Origin: Pelomicrobium methylotrophicum
GTDB taxonomy: Bacteria; Pseudomonadota; Gammaproteobacteria; Burkholderiales; UBA6910
Reading direction: 5' to 3'
Length of the DNA stretch: 64,000 nt
Assembly (NCBI RefSeq): GCF_008014345.1
Contig: NZ_VPFL01000012.1
Location: 41,007 to 105,006, forward strand
Positions 34,066-41,412 of the stretch are shown here, piece after piece. A model generated the notes under the pieces. That model was not told the DNA's origin, did not search any database, and saw only the letters and a program-made list of their open reading frames with translations. Numbering within the stretch: the stretch's first letter is position 1; every line of letters starts with the position of its first letter. The position numbers and the translations under genes were made by a program.

Positions 34066-34223
34066 ATGGGCTTTCCGCGGTGCCATCCATTCTGCGATGG
34101 CGCTCCGGAAAGGCGCTGGCTTTTCATATTAACCAGCGGCGCTGTTCGCGTCCTGAAGAAAGACTTCGCGGCTTGATTCTTTTTCGTGGAGAAACCATCT
34201 GCGGGACTCTTCCCAAAGGGGGA

Positions 34224-34435
34224 TCATCTTCCCCCAGGCATCGTCCGCGACAGGGTTCGCCCTTCTTGCGTTCCGCGCGATTCAGGCTTTACGTCAAAGA
34301 AAACGAATCCGACGCGGTAGCCGCGCTCGCGAAGCGTTTTTGTCAGGTTCTCTGGAACCTCTTCCCCTCTGATCGCGCGCCTCGAGCTTCGAGACGAACG
34401 TTGACTTCCCCCGCAGTCGGGCAACCCTATGGTTA
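34224..34435 (-). pseudogene. possible decayed P-loop kinase-like gene
   Basis: In minus-strand frame 1 the chain reads VITIGLPDCGG, then in another frame GKSTFVSKLEAR, then frame 1 again from AIRGEEVPENLTKTLRERGY to GFVFFDVKPESRG. Together they give a typical P-loop start (GLP-x-GGKST), a helix and a second strand. Two single-base shifts, the first at a run of five G, would be needed. It may be a broken gene, a small active frame, or a base-calling problem. The 158 bp to its left (34066-34223) show no gene. Confidence 0.35.
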
Positions 34436-34558
34436 TTACCGCATGCCTAGTTCCTTCTTCAATTTCATTTTTTCCCTACGGCGCATCGCCTTTCTGCTTT
34501 TGCCGTGGGGTCCTGTTTTCCGGCGCATCATGGCAGGGACCATGGGATTCCTTCTCAT
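34436..34558 (-). CDS. 40-residue basic peptide
   Basis: ATG at 34558 with AAGGGGGATTTC before it. The product is very basic (MVPAMMRRKTGPHGKSRKAM, then RRREKMKLKKELGMR) and could bind RNA or DNA. A perfect 10-bp stem (CATCGGGCGC, loop, complement; 34584-34609) lies between it and the stop of the next gene. Coding is plausible but unproved. Confidence 0.4.
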   Translation of the reverse strand: MRRNPMVPAMMRRKTGPHGKSRKAMRRREKMKLKKELGMR

Positions 34559-34614
34559 GAAATCCCCCTTCTTCTCCTCGAACATCGGGCGCCAGAATGC
34601 GCCCGATGTTCTTT

Positions 34615-34980
34615 TCAGTGAAGCGAAAACTCTGACAGCGCCCTTACTTCGTCGGCATACCGTTCCGCGATTTCCCCCCGGATGACCTCCGGGTTCAATC
34701 CGTACAGACGGCATGCCCACTCGAAGGGCACGACCGCCCTGTTCCCTATGACGAAAATCCATGCGAGCGTTTCCGCCCGCTCCTCTTCGTCCATTTCCGG
34801 AATCCTTTCCAGGGATTCCTCGATCAGGGCGCCGATGAGGCGAAGGACGAACCGCTCTTTTTCCTCGTTGTCCTTCCATTCGATCCTTATTTCCTCATCG
34901 TTGGCGTAAATCGTATCTTCCCCGAAAAGTCCGTACTGGACCGGACAATTTCCAGTGAATGGCGTATCAGACAGGTTCAT
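34615..34980 (-). CDS. hypothetical acidic protein
   Basis: 121 residues, strongly acidic: NDEEIRIEWKDNEEKERFVL, LERIPEMDEEERAETLAWIF and a C-terminal AERYADEVRALSEFSLH. No signal, no membrane helix. It stands alone between the SbcC-like gene and the small basic-peptide gene. Acidic charge could mean a DNA-mimic role, but nothing else supports that. Confidence 0.5.
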   Translation of the reverse strand: MNLSDTPFTGNCPVQYGLFGEDTIYANDEEIRIEWKDNEEKERFVLRLIGALIEESLERIPEMDEEERAETLAWIFVIGNRAVVPFEWACRLYGLNPEVIRGEIAERYADEVRALSEFSLH

Positions 34981-35046
34981 TGACCACCTGCAGGAAATCC
35001 GCGGCCGGAGAGGCCGCGGGCGTTTGCGCCAGGAAGCAGCGCTTGT

Positions 35047-37470
35047 TCAAACGGCGCTCAAATCGATGACCACGTCGGCCATCGACCAGAGCTCGGGCGT
35101 CTGGCTGACGAAGTACTCCCGCTCGTATCCGCCTAGTTCAAGCACCTTCCGCTTCATGTCGATGAAGCGCCGCTTGTTCACGGGGTCGAGCGGACCGTCG
35201 GCTTCGTCGGTGAAGAGCGTCCCGTATCCTCGTCCGCCGGATCTTGCGGCGTAAAGCGCGATGCCGCGGGTAAGCGCTTCGTTCACCCATACCCGTTCCC
35301 CGCCCGACATGACGGAAACGGGTTTCGCCTCTCCGCGCTCCGAGTCGAACACCTCGATGGCGAATCCCTCCCTCAGATCCCCCTTGGCCGTCTCCACCTG
35401 CGTCCGGATGGACACGGTGAACCGCGGCCCGAAGCAGGCGAGAAGCAGGTCGTTCACGAGCCCGGCGATTTCCGGTCCCGCGTCGTCGATCGAGAGCGCC
35501 ACGATTCCGTCCGCGCCGAACGCCTTCGAAAGCAGGCGGTAGAACGGAATTTCCTCTTCCATCCGCGTCACGGCCTGGGAAATTGGCTCGGCGGATGCGA
35601 TTTCCGCTTTCGCCGCCTCGATGCGGGCCGCGATTTCGTGGCGGCTCTTCTCGGCGGCTGAGCGCTCTTCCTCTGCTGTCGCGAGATCCCGCTCGCGTGC
35701 CGCGCGCGCTTCTTCCGCTTCATGGACAATCCGCCGGTCGAAAGGCGGCGGCAGCTCCTGGGCCTCGCGCTCGATCGCATCGAGCGCTTCCTTCAGCGCT
35801 TCCTCCGCCGCCGCGCGCCGCTTGGCGACGGCGGAAAGCGCCTCTTCGGCTTCCGACGTTTCGCGCGCCGCAGCGCGCTCCATTTCCTCGACCGTCCGCT
35901 TCTGGCCGGAAACGAATTCCTCCAGGGCGCGGATGGCCGATTCGGCTTCCGAAAGCCCGGACTCCAGCGCCGCCAGGTCGGTGGCCCGGCGCGTCTTTTC
36001 GGACGCTTCCTTGACGGACCGTTCGGCCTCCTTCGTCATGGCCTCCAGATCGCCGAAGGCAGCGATGGCCTTCGCGAGCGTCTCGTCCTCTTCCGACAGA
36101 CGCTTCCACTCGGCCCGCATCTCCTCGACGCGCTTTTCCGCAGCCTCGGTTTCCCTGGCCGCTTCGAGCGCGTCCTTAAGAAGCCTGCATTTAGGCTGAA
36201 GATCTGTTCCGGCGCACGGAACTTCTCCGGCGAGCTTTGCGCGACGCCGCAAATCCTCAAGCCTTGCCGCCGCGTGCTTGCCTTCGCGCTCGATCGCGCG
36301 AAGCCTTTCCGCTGTCGCGGCACGCGCGGCCTCGAGTTTCGCGCGCTCCCTGGCTTTCCCGTGGAGCGCTTCGAGCGCCGCCCGTGCTTTCGCTTCACCT
36401 TCGCGAAGCGCCTCGAGCGAGGCCTTGGCCGACCGGATTTCGTCCGCGCGGGAGAGAAGCTTCCGCTTCTCCGCGATTTTCGCCTCGGCCTCGGCGATCG
36501 CCTTCGAAGCGAACTCGCGCGCTTTCCCCAGGTCGGCCTTCGCGCGTGCGATTCTTGCACGCTCCCGGGCTTCGTCCTTCGCGGCGGCTTCCAGCGCCTC
36601 GCGGCACGCCTTGCGGGCCTCGTCCGCCCGCTCCGACAGCCGCTTGCGCACGGTCTCCGTCGCCTGGGCCGCCTGCTCAGCCGCCTTTGCTGCGGCGAGC
36701 TTTTCCCTCGCGGCCTCGAGCGCCGCGGAGGCCGCGGCCTTGCGCTTCTCCGCCTCAGCCTGCCGCCGCTCGGCTTCGCGAAGCGCTTCCTCCAGCTTCG
36801 GAAGCTCTTCGGCGAGGGCCTTGACCCGCATTGCGGACGGCCTTGCCCCCTCGAGCCTTGCGGCGATGAGCCTCGCGGTCTCCGAAGCCTTCGCGCCGAT
36901 CTCAAGAATCCTGGAGATCCCAAGGAGATCGGCGAGCAGCGCCTTGATTTCCGCGTTGGTGTACGCGGAGAGCGGGCGGCGGTTCTGGGCGCTGAAGACG
37001 GAGGTGAAAAACGCTTCCGGCGCGCCCAGGATGGACTCGAGCAGCCGGTCATAGGTCTCGGCCTTCCCGTCCGAGACCGTTCCGTCCTGCGCCTTGGCTG
37101 GCGCCCAGGCGCCGTCGACGCGCTCGAGCAGGTAGGCTTCCGTGCTCCTGCGTTTTCCAGCCCTCAGAACAAGCGTGGAGCGGAAAACGCGGCCATCGTG
37201 CTCCCACTCGAGCTCTTTCTGCGCTTCCGGGCTGGAAAGATGCTCGTAGTAGGAAAACGAGCCCGGGGTGAGTCCCGTCGCCCTGGACGGCATGAGCCGG
37301 TACGGCTGCATGTTGTCCAGGATCGTGGACTTCCCGGACCCGTTGGGCCCGACGATGGCCACAAGGCGCGCATTCCCTGCCAGGCGGATGAAGTCCAGCT
37401 CGACTTCGTGCCTGCCAAGGCCGGAGCGCACGCCTGCGAACCCGGCGAGTCTAAGCCTCAGGGGCTTCAT
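35047..37470 (-). CDS. SbcC/Rad50-like SMC nuclease ATPase
   Basis: 807 residues from the ATG at 37470; the start lies inside the upstream small gene. N-terminal ATPase half with Walker A AIVGPNGSGKSTILDNMQ, a coiled coil of about 500 residues (mostly Ala/Glu/Arg) with a hook region PCAGTDLQPKCRLLKDA, then the C-terminal half with signature VMSGGERVWVNEALTRGIAL and Walker B TLFTDEADGPLDPVNKRRFI. The hook Cys pair is spaced by 8 residues instead of the usual CxxC. The partner nuclease is encoded at 41393-42607. Together they should trim double-strand ends or hairpins. Confidence 0.88.
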   Translation of the reverse strand: MKPLRLRLAGFAGVRSGLGRHEVELDFIRLAGNARLVAIVGPNGSGKSTILDNMQPYRLMPSRATGLTPGSFSYYEHLSSPEAQKELEWEHDGRVFRSTLVLRAGKRRSTEAYLLERVDGAWAPAKAQDGTVSDGKAETYDRLLESILGAPEAFFTSVFSAQNRRPLSAYTNAEIKALLADLLGISRILEIGAKASETARLIAARLEGARPSAMRVKALAEELPKLEEALREAERRQAEAEKRKAAASAALEAAREKLAAAKAAEQAAQATETVRKRLSERADEARKACREALEAAAKDEARERARIARAKADLGKAREFASKAIAEAEAKIAEKRKLLSRADEIRSAKASLEALREGEAKARAALEALHGKARERAKLEAARAATAERLRAIEREGKHAAARLEDLRRRAKLAGEVPCAGTDLQPKCRLLKDALEAARETEAAEKRVEEMRAEWKRLSEEDETLAKAIAAFGDLEAMTKEAERSVKEASEKTRRATDLAALESGLSEAESAIRALEEFVSGQKRTVEEMERAAARETSEAEEALSAVAKRRAAAEEALKEALDAIEREAQELPPPFDRRIVHEAEEARAARERDLATAEEERSAAEKSRHEIAARIEAAKAEIASAEPISQAVTRMEEEIPFYRLLSKAFGADGIVALSIDDAGPEIAGLVNDLLLACFGPRFTVSIRTQVETAKGDLREGFAIEVFDSERGEAKPVSVMSGGERVWVNEALTRGIALYAARSGGRGYGTLFTDEADGPLDPVNKRRFIDMKRKVLELGGYEREYFVSQTPELWSMADVVIDLSAV

Positions 37471-37663
37471 GCTCGCCGAGGATGACTGCGAGCCCGTACA
37501 GGAACTCGGGCTCGTCTTCATTGAGCGCGTTTTTCACGCGCTCCAGGACCTCGTCGGGACGGAAGTCCGGCGTTTCGCCGCCCGGTCCGACCGGCATGGC
37601 GCAGATTGCCGCCCGGCCGACGGCCTCGACCACCTCGCGGGCGGCCTGAATTTTCTTTTTCAT
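37451..37663 (-). CDS. small hypothetical protein upstream of the SbcC-like gene
   Basis: 70 residues from the ATG at 37663, which has AAAGGAGGTAAC upstream and a short GCCCCGAACGGGGC hairpin before that. Helical, with AAREVVEAVGRAAICAMPVG and DEVLERVKNALNEDEPEFLY. It overlaps the SbcC-like start by 20 bp, so the two are probably translated together. Family unknown. Confidence 0.6.
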   Translation of the reverse strand: MKKKIQAAREVVEAVGRAAICAMPVGPGGETPDFRPDEVLERVKNALNEDEPEFLYGLAVILGEHEAPEA

Positions 37664-37700
37664 GTTACCTCCTTTGCCCCGTTCGGGGCAGTTGGTTTAA

Positions 37701-37776
37701 TGGCAGATCGGGAGGGATTCGAACCCCCAACCTCCGGTTTTGGAGACCGGCGCTCTGCCAGTTGAGCTACCGACCC
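37701..37776 (-). tRNA. tRNA-Trp (CCA anticodon)
   Basis: 76 nt on the minus strand with CCA encoded (37701-37703) and G discriminator. The D arm (GCTC-AACTGGCAG-AGC), the anticodon arm CCGGT-CTCCAAA-ACCGG with anticodon CCA and the T arm (GGGGG-TTCGAAT-CCCTC) are all complete. The acceptor stem pairs with two G-U pairs. A tRNA carried inside an ICE can spare the element from codon shortage or mark an old insertion site. Its 5' end is 3 nt from the retron-like RNA copy at 37780. Confidence 0.93.
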
Positions 37777-37779
37777 GCT

Positions 37780-37933
37780 GCGTGCGACGCAGGTTTTACC
37801 GAGGAGCGACGAGCCGCAGCGCTTCGCGCGAAGGCGAAGGAGCGACGAGGCTCGAAACCTGCGGCCCCCGCGTACGCCGGCGCGTACTGCGCACCCGTCG
37901 AAGCGACGGGCCTCGACGCCGGCAAAGCCACGC
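37780..37933 (-). ncRNA. retron-like structured RNA, orphan copy
   Basis: Shares its left half (in transcript sense) with 41053-41171: outer stem GCGTG/CACGC, stem GCCGGCG/CGCCGGC (37876-37882 with 37917-37923), hairpin CCCGTCG/CGACGGG (37894-37900 with 37904-37910) and the linker GTACTGCGCA. The other half is a long hairpin (stem GCAGGTTT 37789-37796 with AAACCTGC 37855-37862 and inner CGAGCC/GGCTCG) with no sequence in common with the other copy. This fits a conserved msr and a variable msd. There is no reverse transcriptase next to it; tRNA-Trp begins 3 nt away. Confidence 0.6.
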
Positions 37934-37984
37934 AATCTTGAAAATGACGCCAGGCTTGCCCTGGCTTTGAAGCTGCTTGTTGGT

Positions 37985-38109
37985 CCGTCTCGCAGACGGA
38001 AAAACGACGCCGGAAAGATCCGGTTTAAGGACCCTTTTTGCGGCGCCCGGCCGTCCAGGCGCCTCAAAAAGGGCCGCGGTTTCACGCGGCCACAAGGAGG
38101 GAGGAGGAG
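37985..38109. repeat. modular hairpin array, full unit
   Basis: Contains GTCCGTCTCGCAGACGGA (hairpin), an AACGACGCCGG core at 38003-38013, a stem CCCTTTTT-G-GGCGCC pairing with GGCGCC-TC-AAAAAGGG (38035-38070) and GGCCGCG/CGCGGCC (38069-38090). The same blocks in the same order occur at 40060-40180 and 44640-44760. The plus strand then has GGAGGGAGGAGGAG and ATGAACGATGCAGG (ATG at 38110), a start that is also repeated at 44765. Confidence 0.65.
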
Positions 38110-38205
38110 ATGAACGATGCAGGCCCTATTCTGCCCTGCCAGCGCTTTTCAGATCGCCTGAAAAACGCCGGTTTTCGTTCGTCTTTCCCTACTCTCCTAT
38201 TTTGA
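38110..38205 (+). CDS. possible 31-residue peptide
   Basis: ATG at 38110 after GGAGGGAGGAGGAG, reading MNDAGPILPCQRFSDRLKNA and ending at 38205. The start (ribosome site and first five codons MN-D/N-AG) recurs at 44765, where the frame has 15 residues, also after a GGCCGCG hairpin. Repetition suggests a real initiation site, perhaps a regulatory peptide. Evidence is otherwise thin. Confidence 0.3.
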   Translation: MNDAGPILPCQRFSDRLKNAGFRSSFPTLLF

Positions 38206-38389
38206 AGAAATAGCAGTCCCCATCGTGGACTGCCTTGACGTGCCATGGCTCGGAAGGCAATGCCGCCACGAGCGGCGGGCATTCATCGCCCGCCTCCTCG
38301 TGGTCGCGGACAATGGCATCCCGGGCGCTCCATCCGAACGCCCTGGATTTGATCCCACTTCTTCTGTAAAAGATCTCGTACTCTTTCAT
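38189..38389 (-). CDS. small hypothetical protein
   Basis: 66 residues from the ATG at 38389 (CGAAAGGCGGC upstream), reading MKEYEIFYRRSGIKSRAFGW and ending in VKAVHDGDCYFFKIGE. Its start overlaps the stop of the 38386 gene by 4 bp, so it is read with it. No family recognised. Confidence 0.5.
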   Translation of the reverse strand: MKEYEIFYRRSGIKSRAFGWSARDAIVRDHEEAGDECPPLVAALPSEPWHVKAVHDGDCYFFKIGE

Positions 38390-39267
38390 GCCGCCTTTCG
38401 CAAATCGAGACATTTCCTGGCATCGCCCATCATTTCTGACAGGCGATACTCTGCATCTTCACGTCCTATCACCCCCCAGAGGCTGTCCTCGTGGAGGACG
38501 TTGACTCCAGTCCCATCGCTGCACCGGAGAGTGACGACGATGACGCCGTAGCATTCTCCGTTCGCCCAGTCGTTGTAGAGACGGACGGCGTCCTGCGCGT
38601 ATGACCTTGCTGTTTCCCGCGCAACGTCCGGCCCCCGTTCCATACGGATTTTTTTCAGTTCCTCTTCCAGGATCCTGTCCGGGATCCAGACCGCATCCGC
38701 TTCGAGCGGGTCATGGCAGACCATGAACGTTTTATCGTATCCCCGAAACCTGGCTTCGAGCGGGACCGCGAATGGATCCCCGACGTTTCCGAGGCGATAC
38801 TCTCTCATCCATTCGTCGAAAAGCATCGTTTTCCAATCCGGAAGATCGGCGCACCCGGAAAGGCCGAGCGATCGCCTTGCCCCATCCTTATAAGACTGCA
38901 CAAATTCGTCGATTGACTCGTCCAGCGTCATCCCATATTCGTCAGCACACTTCACAATGTGCGCGATCAGGGCGTCAGGCGCCTTTTTTTTCAGGATTTC
39001 TATGAGTTTCTCTTCGGCCGTATTTTCGATCTCTTCGTCAAAATACGGCTCGCCCTTTTCCTCGAGCCCGAGCTCGTAGAGACCTTCGCGATTTCTCCGT
39101 CTATCGTCGAGCTCGATTATCTCACCGAGGCCATCCAAATCCTTGAGTGGATTTTGGCAGCAGTCATCATAGGCGATGACGCCTGCGATGATGTGGCCAT
39201 CAATCTCCTCGATCCTCGTGTCTGCCACGGTGCGGGAATTCAACCTCAAGATTTCAATAAGATCCAC
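38386..39267 (-). CDS. hypothetical protein
   Basis: 293 residues from the GTG at 39267, chosen because GGAGGGAAAAGA precedes it; the longer frame lies in the nuclease gene. Soluble and acidic: VDLIEILRLNSRTVADTRIE, ENTAEEKLIEILKKKAPDAL, EWMREYRLGNVGDPFAVPLE and AVRLYNDWANGECYGVIVVT. No catalytic motif that I recognise. Overlaps the nuclease gene by 14 bp. Confidence 0.55.
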   Translation of the reverse strand: MDLIEILRLNSRTVADTRIEEIDGHIIAGVIAYDDCCQNPLKDLDGLGEIIELDDRRRNREGLYELGLEEKGEPYFDEEIENTAEEKLIEILKKKAPDALIAHIVKCADEYGMTLDESIDEFVQSYKDGARRSLGLSGCADLPDWKTMLFDEWMREYRLGNVGDPFAVPLEARFRGYDKTFMVCHDPLEADAVWIPDRILEEELKKIRMERGPDVARETARSYAQDAVRLYNDWANGECYGVIVVTLRCSDGTGVNVLHEDSLWGVIGREDAEYRLSEMMGDARKCLDLRKAA

Positions 39268-39757
39268 TCTTTTCCCTCCATTCCCATGGGGGCGTTGCAT
39301 TGCCGTCTGACCAAAGGCCGCGTCTGGATGCCCTGGCCTCTGACTCCGCAAGGACAATTTCCCGCGGTGGCGCGTACCGGACGTACGCCCATGCCATTCC
39401 GCGCCGGACTTGTTCCAGGTTCGCGTCATGTCCGTCGCACAGGACATGCCCGACGACGCGCCCATAGCGGTCATGGCCCACAACGTCGACGCTCGCGCGC
39501 CTGCCGAAGCATAGATCCGAAAGCGACCGTTTCGCGGCCTGCCCGAACGGCTGCCCGGGCCTGTCGCGTCCATGGCCGGTTTCAGGCGCGTCGATCCAGG
39601 CAAGACGAACGCGCCTCTCGCGACGTCCGGCAAGCACGGTGAGGGTATCGCCGTCGGAGATGCCGACGACTTTCCCCTCGATTTTTTCCGCGAACGAGGC
39701 GCCGGTTAAACCGATCGACGCGGCGAGAATGGCAAGCTTAATTGCCTTCGCGACCAT
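39254..39757 (-). CDS. secreted thermonuclease (SNase family)
   Basis: 167 residues from MVAKAIKL (39757). Signal peptide AKAIKLAILAASIGLTGASF, then the SNase fold with VVGISDGDTLTVLAG, VRLAWIDAPETGHGRD (Arg, Asp and Glu of the active site), GRRASVDVVGHDRYGRVVGH (second active Arg) and EQVRRGMAWAYVRYAPPR. It cuts DNA or RNA in the periplasm or outside. On conjugative plasmids such nucleases are common next to transfer genes and may remove competing DNA. Overlaps both neighbours. Confidence 0.88.
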   Translation of the reverse strand: MVAKAIKLAILAASIGLTGASFAEKIEGKVVGISDGDTLTVLAGRRERRVRLAWIDAPETGHGRDRPGQPFGQAAKRSLSDLCFGRRASVDVVGHDRYGRVVGHVLCDGHDANLEQVRRGMAWAYVRYAPPREIVLAESEARASRRGLWSDGNATPPWEWREKSGSY

Positions 39758-40040
39758 CGCCTGCAATCTTATCGAGCGCCGCCGCTCTTAAGGCGTACCG
39801 GCGCGGATTGTCGTTCGCATTAAAAGGAATTTCAATTTTTGACATGCTGACGAGAGTGATTTTTCCTGTTTCCACGCTCCTGATGATCAGGAGGCCGCGA
39901 AGGGACGGCCATCTGTCGAGCTCCAGGAACGAGGGAACCCAGTACATCCCACCGCTTTCCATGTTCGCGATGGGGCCAATCCACCCGTCCGAGGCATCGG
40001 CGGGAAGACTGGAAAAGTAGCGTAACGCTTCTTCCAGCAT
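39738..40040 (-). CDS. hypothetical protein downstream of the reverse transcriptase
   Basis: 100 residues from the ATG at 40040 (AAAGGAGCA upstream). Segments: EALRYFSSLPADASDGWIGP, YWVPSFLELDRWPSLRGLLI and RSVETGKITLVSMSKIEIPF. Soluble, mixed fold. It lies downstream of the reverse transcriptase with a hairpin array between them, so shared transcription is possible but not shown. Family unknown. Confidence 0.5.
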   Translation of the reverse strand: MLEEALRYFSSLPADASDGWIGPIANMESGGMYWVPSFLELDRWPSLRGLLIIRSVETGKITLVSMSKIEIPFNANDNPRRYALRAAALDKIAGDGREGN

Positions 40041-40180
40041 TGCTCCTTTTGCGCTTCTTCAATGGCCGCCGGAGCGGCCGGACAATGCCGGGATGGCCCG
40101 GCACGGATGAAACGCGTCTTTTCCCTGGCGCCCGATTGTCCAGACGCCCGGGAAAAGGCCGCCTCAAGAGGCGGCCGGAT
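40041..40180 (-). repeat. modular hairpin array upstream of the 40040 gene
   Basis: Minus-strand order: GGCCGCCTCTTGAGGCGGCC hairpin, TTTTCCCGGGCGTCTGG with CCAGGGAAAA (stem), TTTCATCC, GCCGGGCCATCCCGGC hairpin, ATTGTC (plus GACAATGCCGG at 40081-40091), GGCCGCTCCGGCGGCC hairpin and the start region. The first hairpin may end the reverse transcriptase transcript (stop at 40224). Same block order as at 37985 and 44640. Confidence 0.65.
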
Positions 40181-40223
40181 TCGCTTCGTCAAGCTGCGCG
40201 AAGCGATAAAAGATCATTGCCCT

Positions 40224-41043
40224 TTACGTGGCAGCTGACGCAAATCCTCTTGGCGTTTTGAGGGAGCACCATTCCCTCAACCCCTGGAGTTTCTTCCAGG
40301 CGAGGCTGTCTTTGGACGGGATCGGCTTCCCCAAAAGTTTTGCCGAAGCCGCCTTAACCACCCACGTTTTCGCCCACCAGTGTTCCGCCGCGCGGAGTTT
40401 TTTTCGCGTCTTTCGGGCTGGCCGGATGTCGTTCTGACCGACGCTCACGCCGCAAATGACGCGCCGCCCGGCTTTTGCCGACTGAAGGCGCGTTTTTTCC
40501 TTGTTGACCGCGAAGCCGTTGGCTTTCGCGATCGTGTCCACCGCGCGCTTTATTCGCTCCGCCAGATTACGCTCCCCGTTCCATGAGAACGTGAGATCGT
40601 CCGCGTAGCGCGTATAGACGATTTCCGTGCTCTGGCACGAGAGCCATTCGACGATGGTTTCGTCGAATCCGGCGGCTCCGATGTTCGACGCTGCCGGGCT
40701 TGTCGGCAGCCCCTGGCGTGCGACGCCTTCGTGCAGGATTCCGCCATCCGCAACTTCCTGTAGAACATCTGGCGGAAGATAATGGGCAAGATGCGCTCGT
40801 GTAACGCTGTCGAAAAAAATCCTTGAGGTCCATCGACAGCGTCCATTCGCGCCCGACGTGGGCAAGCGCGTTGGTCACGGGAGATCTCCCTGGCACGAAC
40901 CCATGCACCCACGGGCCGCAGATCTGGGCCTGAATGTCTTCCAGGGTCTTTTTCCACTCTTTGAGCCGCAACTCGTCCAGCTTGGACTGGACGCAGATTC
41001 TCCTGAATTCTCCGTTCCCTTTCGGGATTTTGATTTCTCTCAT
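40224..41043 (-). pseudogene. retron-type reverse transcriptase, frame interrupted at a T7 tract
   Basis: About 272 residues over two frames. Frame 1 starts MREIKIPKGNGEFRRICVQS and has VHGFVPGRSPVTNALAHVGR (NAxxH, a retron signature) and SMDLKDFF (first catalytic Asp). Frame 2 continues DSVTRAHLAHYLPPDVLQEV, HEGVARQGLPTSPAASN, TRYADDLTFSW (catalytic YADD) and RRVICGVSVG (in place of the retron VTG). The change of frame lies at seven T (40813-40819, A on the plus strand): one T fewer restores the chain. Slippage or a base error could fix it, so it may not be a true pseudogene. It lies 9 nt after the RNA at 41053. Confidence 0.82.
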
Positions 41044-41052
41044 TCTCTCATT

Positions 41053-41171
41053 GCGTGCGACGCGGAATCACGCGTCCTGAAAGGGACGCGAAAATTCCGC
41101 GATCCCATTCGTACGCCGGCGCGTACCGCGCACCCGTCGAAGCGACGGGCCTCGCGCCGGCCGAGCCACGC
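41053..41171 (-). ncRNA. retron-like structured RNA (candidate msr-msd) upstream of the reverse transcriptase
   Basis: Outer stem GCGTG/CACGC (41053-41057 with 41167-41171). Conserved half: GCCGGCG/CGCCGGC (41115-41121 with 41155-41161) and CCCGTCG/CGACGGG (41133-41139 with 41143-41149). Variable half, next to the reverse transcriptase: stem GCGGAAT/ATTCCGC (41062-41068 with 41094-41100) around CGCGTCC/GGGACGCG. The second copy at 37780 keeps the stems with different bases (GCAGGTTT/AAACCTGC). The order msr-msd-RT is that of retrons. The outer stem is short and I could not identify the branching guanosine. Confidence 0.65.
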
Positions 41172-41211
41172 GTTCAGCGCGGGCGCCTGCGCGCCCGCAT
41201 GCTTGCGCTCG

Positions 41212-41412
41212 TTATCGGGCCTGCGGAACGTCCCGCAGAACGCCCAGGGCTTCCGCGAGCCCGAAAAAGACGTACTTGGCTTCGGGCTCGTCCATCTTTG
41301 CGATGGCGTGAATCACCCTTGCCCGCGTCCTGCTGATGGTTTCCGGGTCCGGCTCCCCAGACCAGGCGGCGGCGATGAACCGCCCACGCTCTTCAAATTC
41401 TTTGATCTCCAT
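41212..41412 (-). CDS. small hypothetical protein coupled to the SbcD-like gene
   Basis: 66 residues from the ATG at 41412, which overlaps the end of the SbcD-like gene in another frame. Helical: MEIKEFEERGRFIAAAWSGE, ETISRTRARVIHAIAKMDEP and YVFFGLAEALGVLRDV. A repeat of the SbcC-neighbour pattern, where a small gene (37451-37663) also overlaps the nuclease gene. Family unknown. Confidence 0.5.
   Translation of the reverse strand: MEIKEFEERGRFIAAAWSGEPDPETISRTRARVIHAIAKMDEPEAKYVFFGLAEALGVLRDVPQAR

Noticed and set aside
35722..37485. 587-codon plus-strand frame opposite the SbcC-like gene
   Set aside because: It is the shadow of a GC-rich Ala/Glu/Arg coiled-coil gene; the minus-strand product has all ABC motifs.
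40224..41171. Diversity-generating retroelement
   Set aside because: No template/variable repeat pair or target gene is seen nearby, and the NAxxH motif points to retron-type enzymes.
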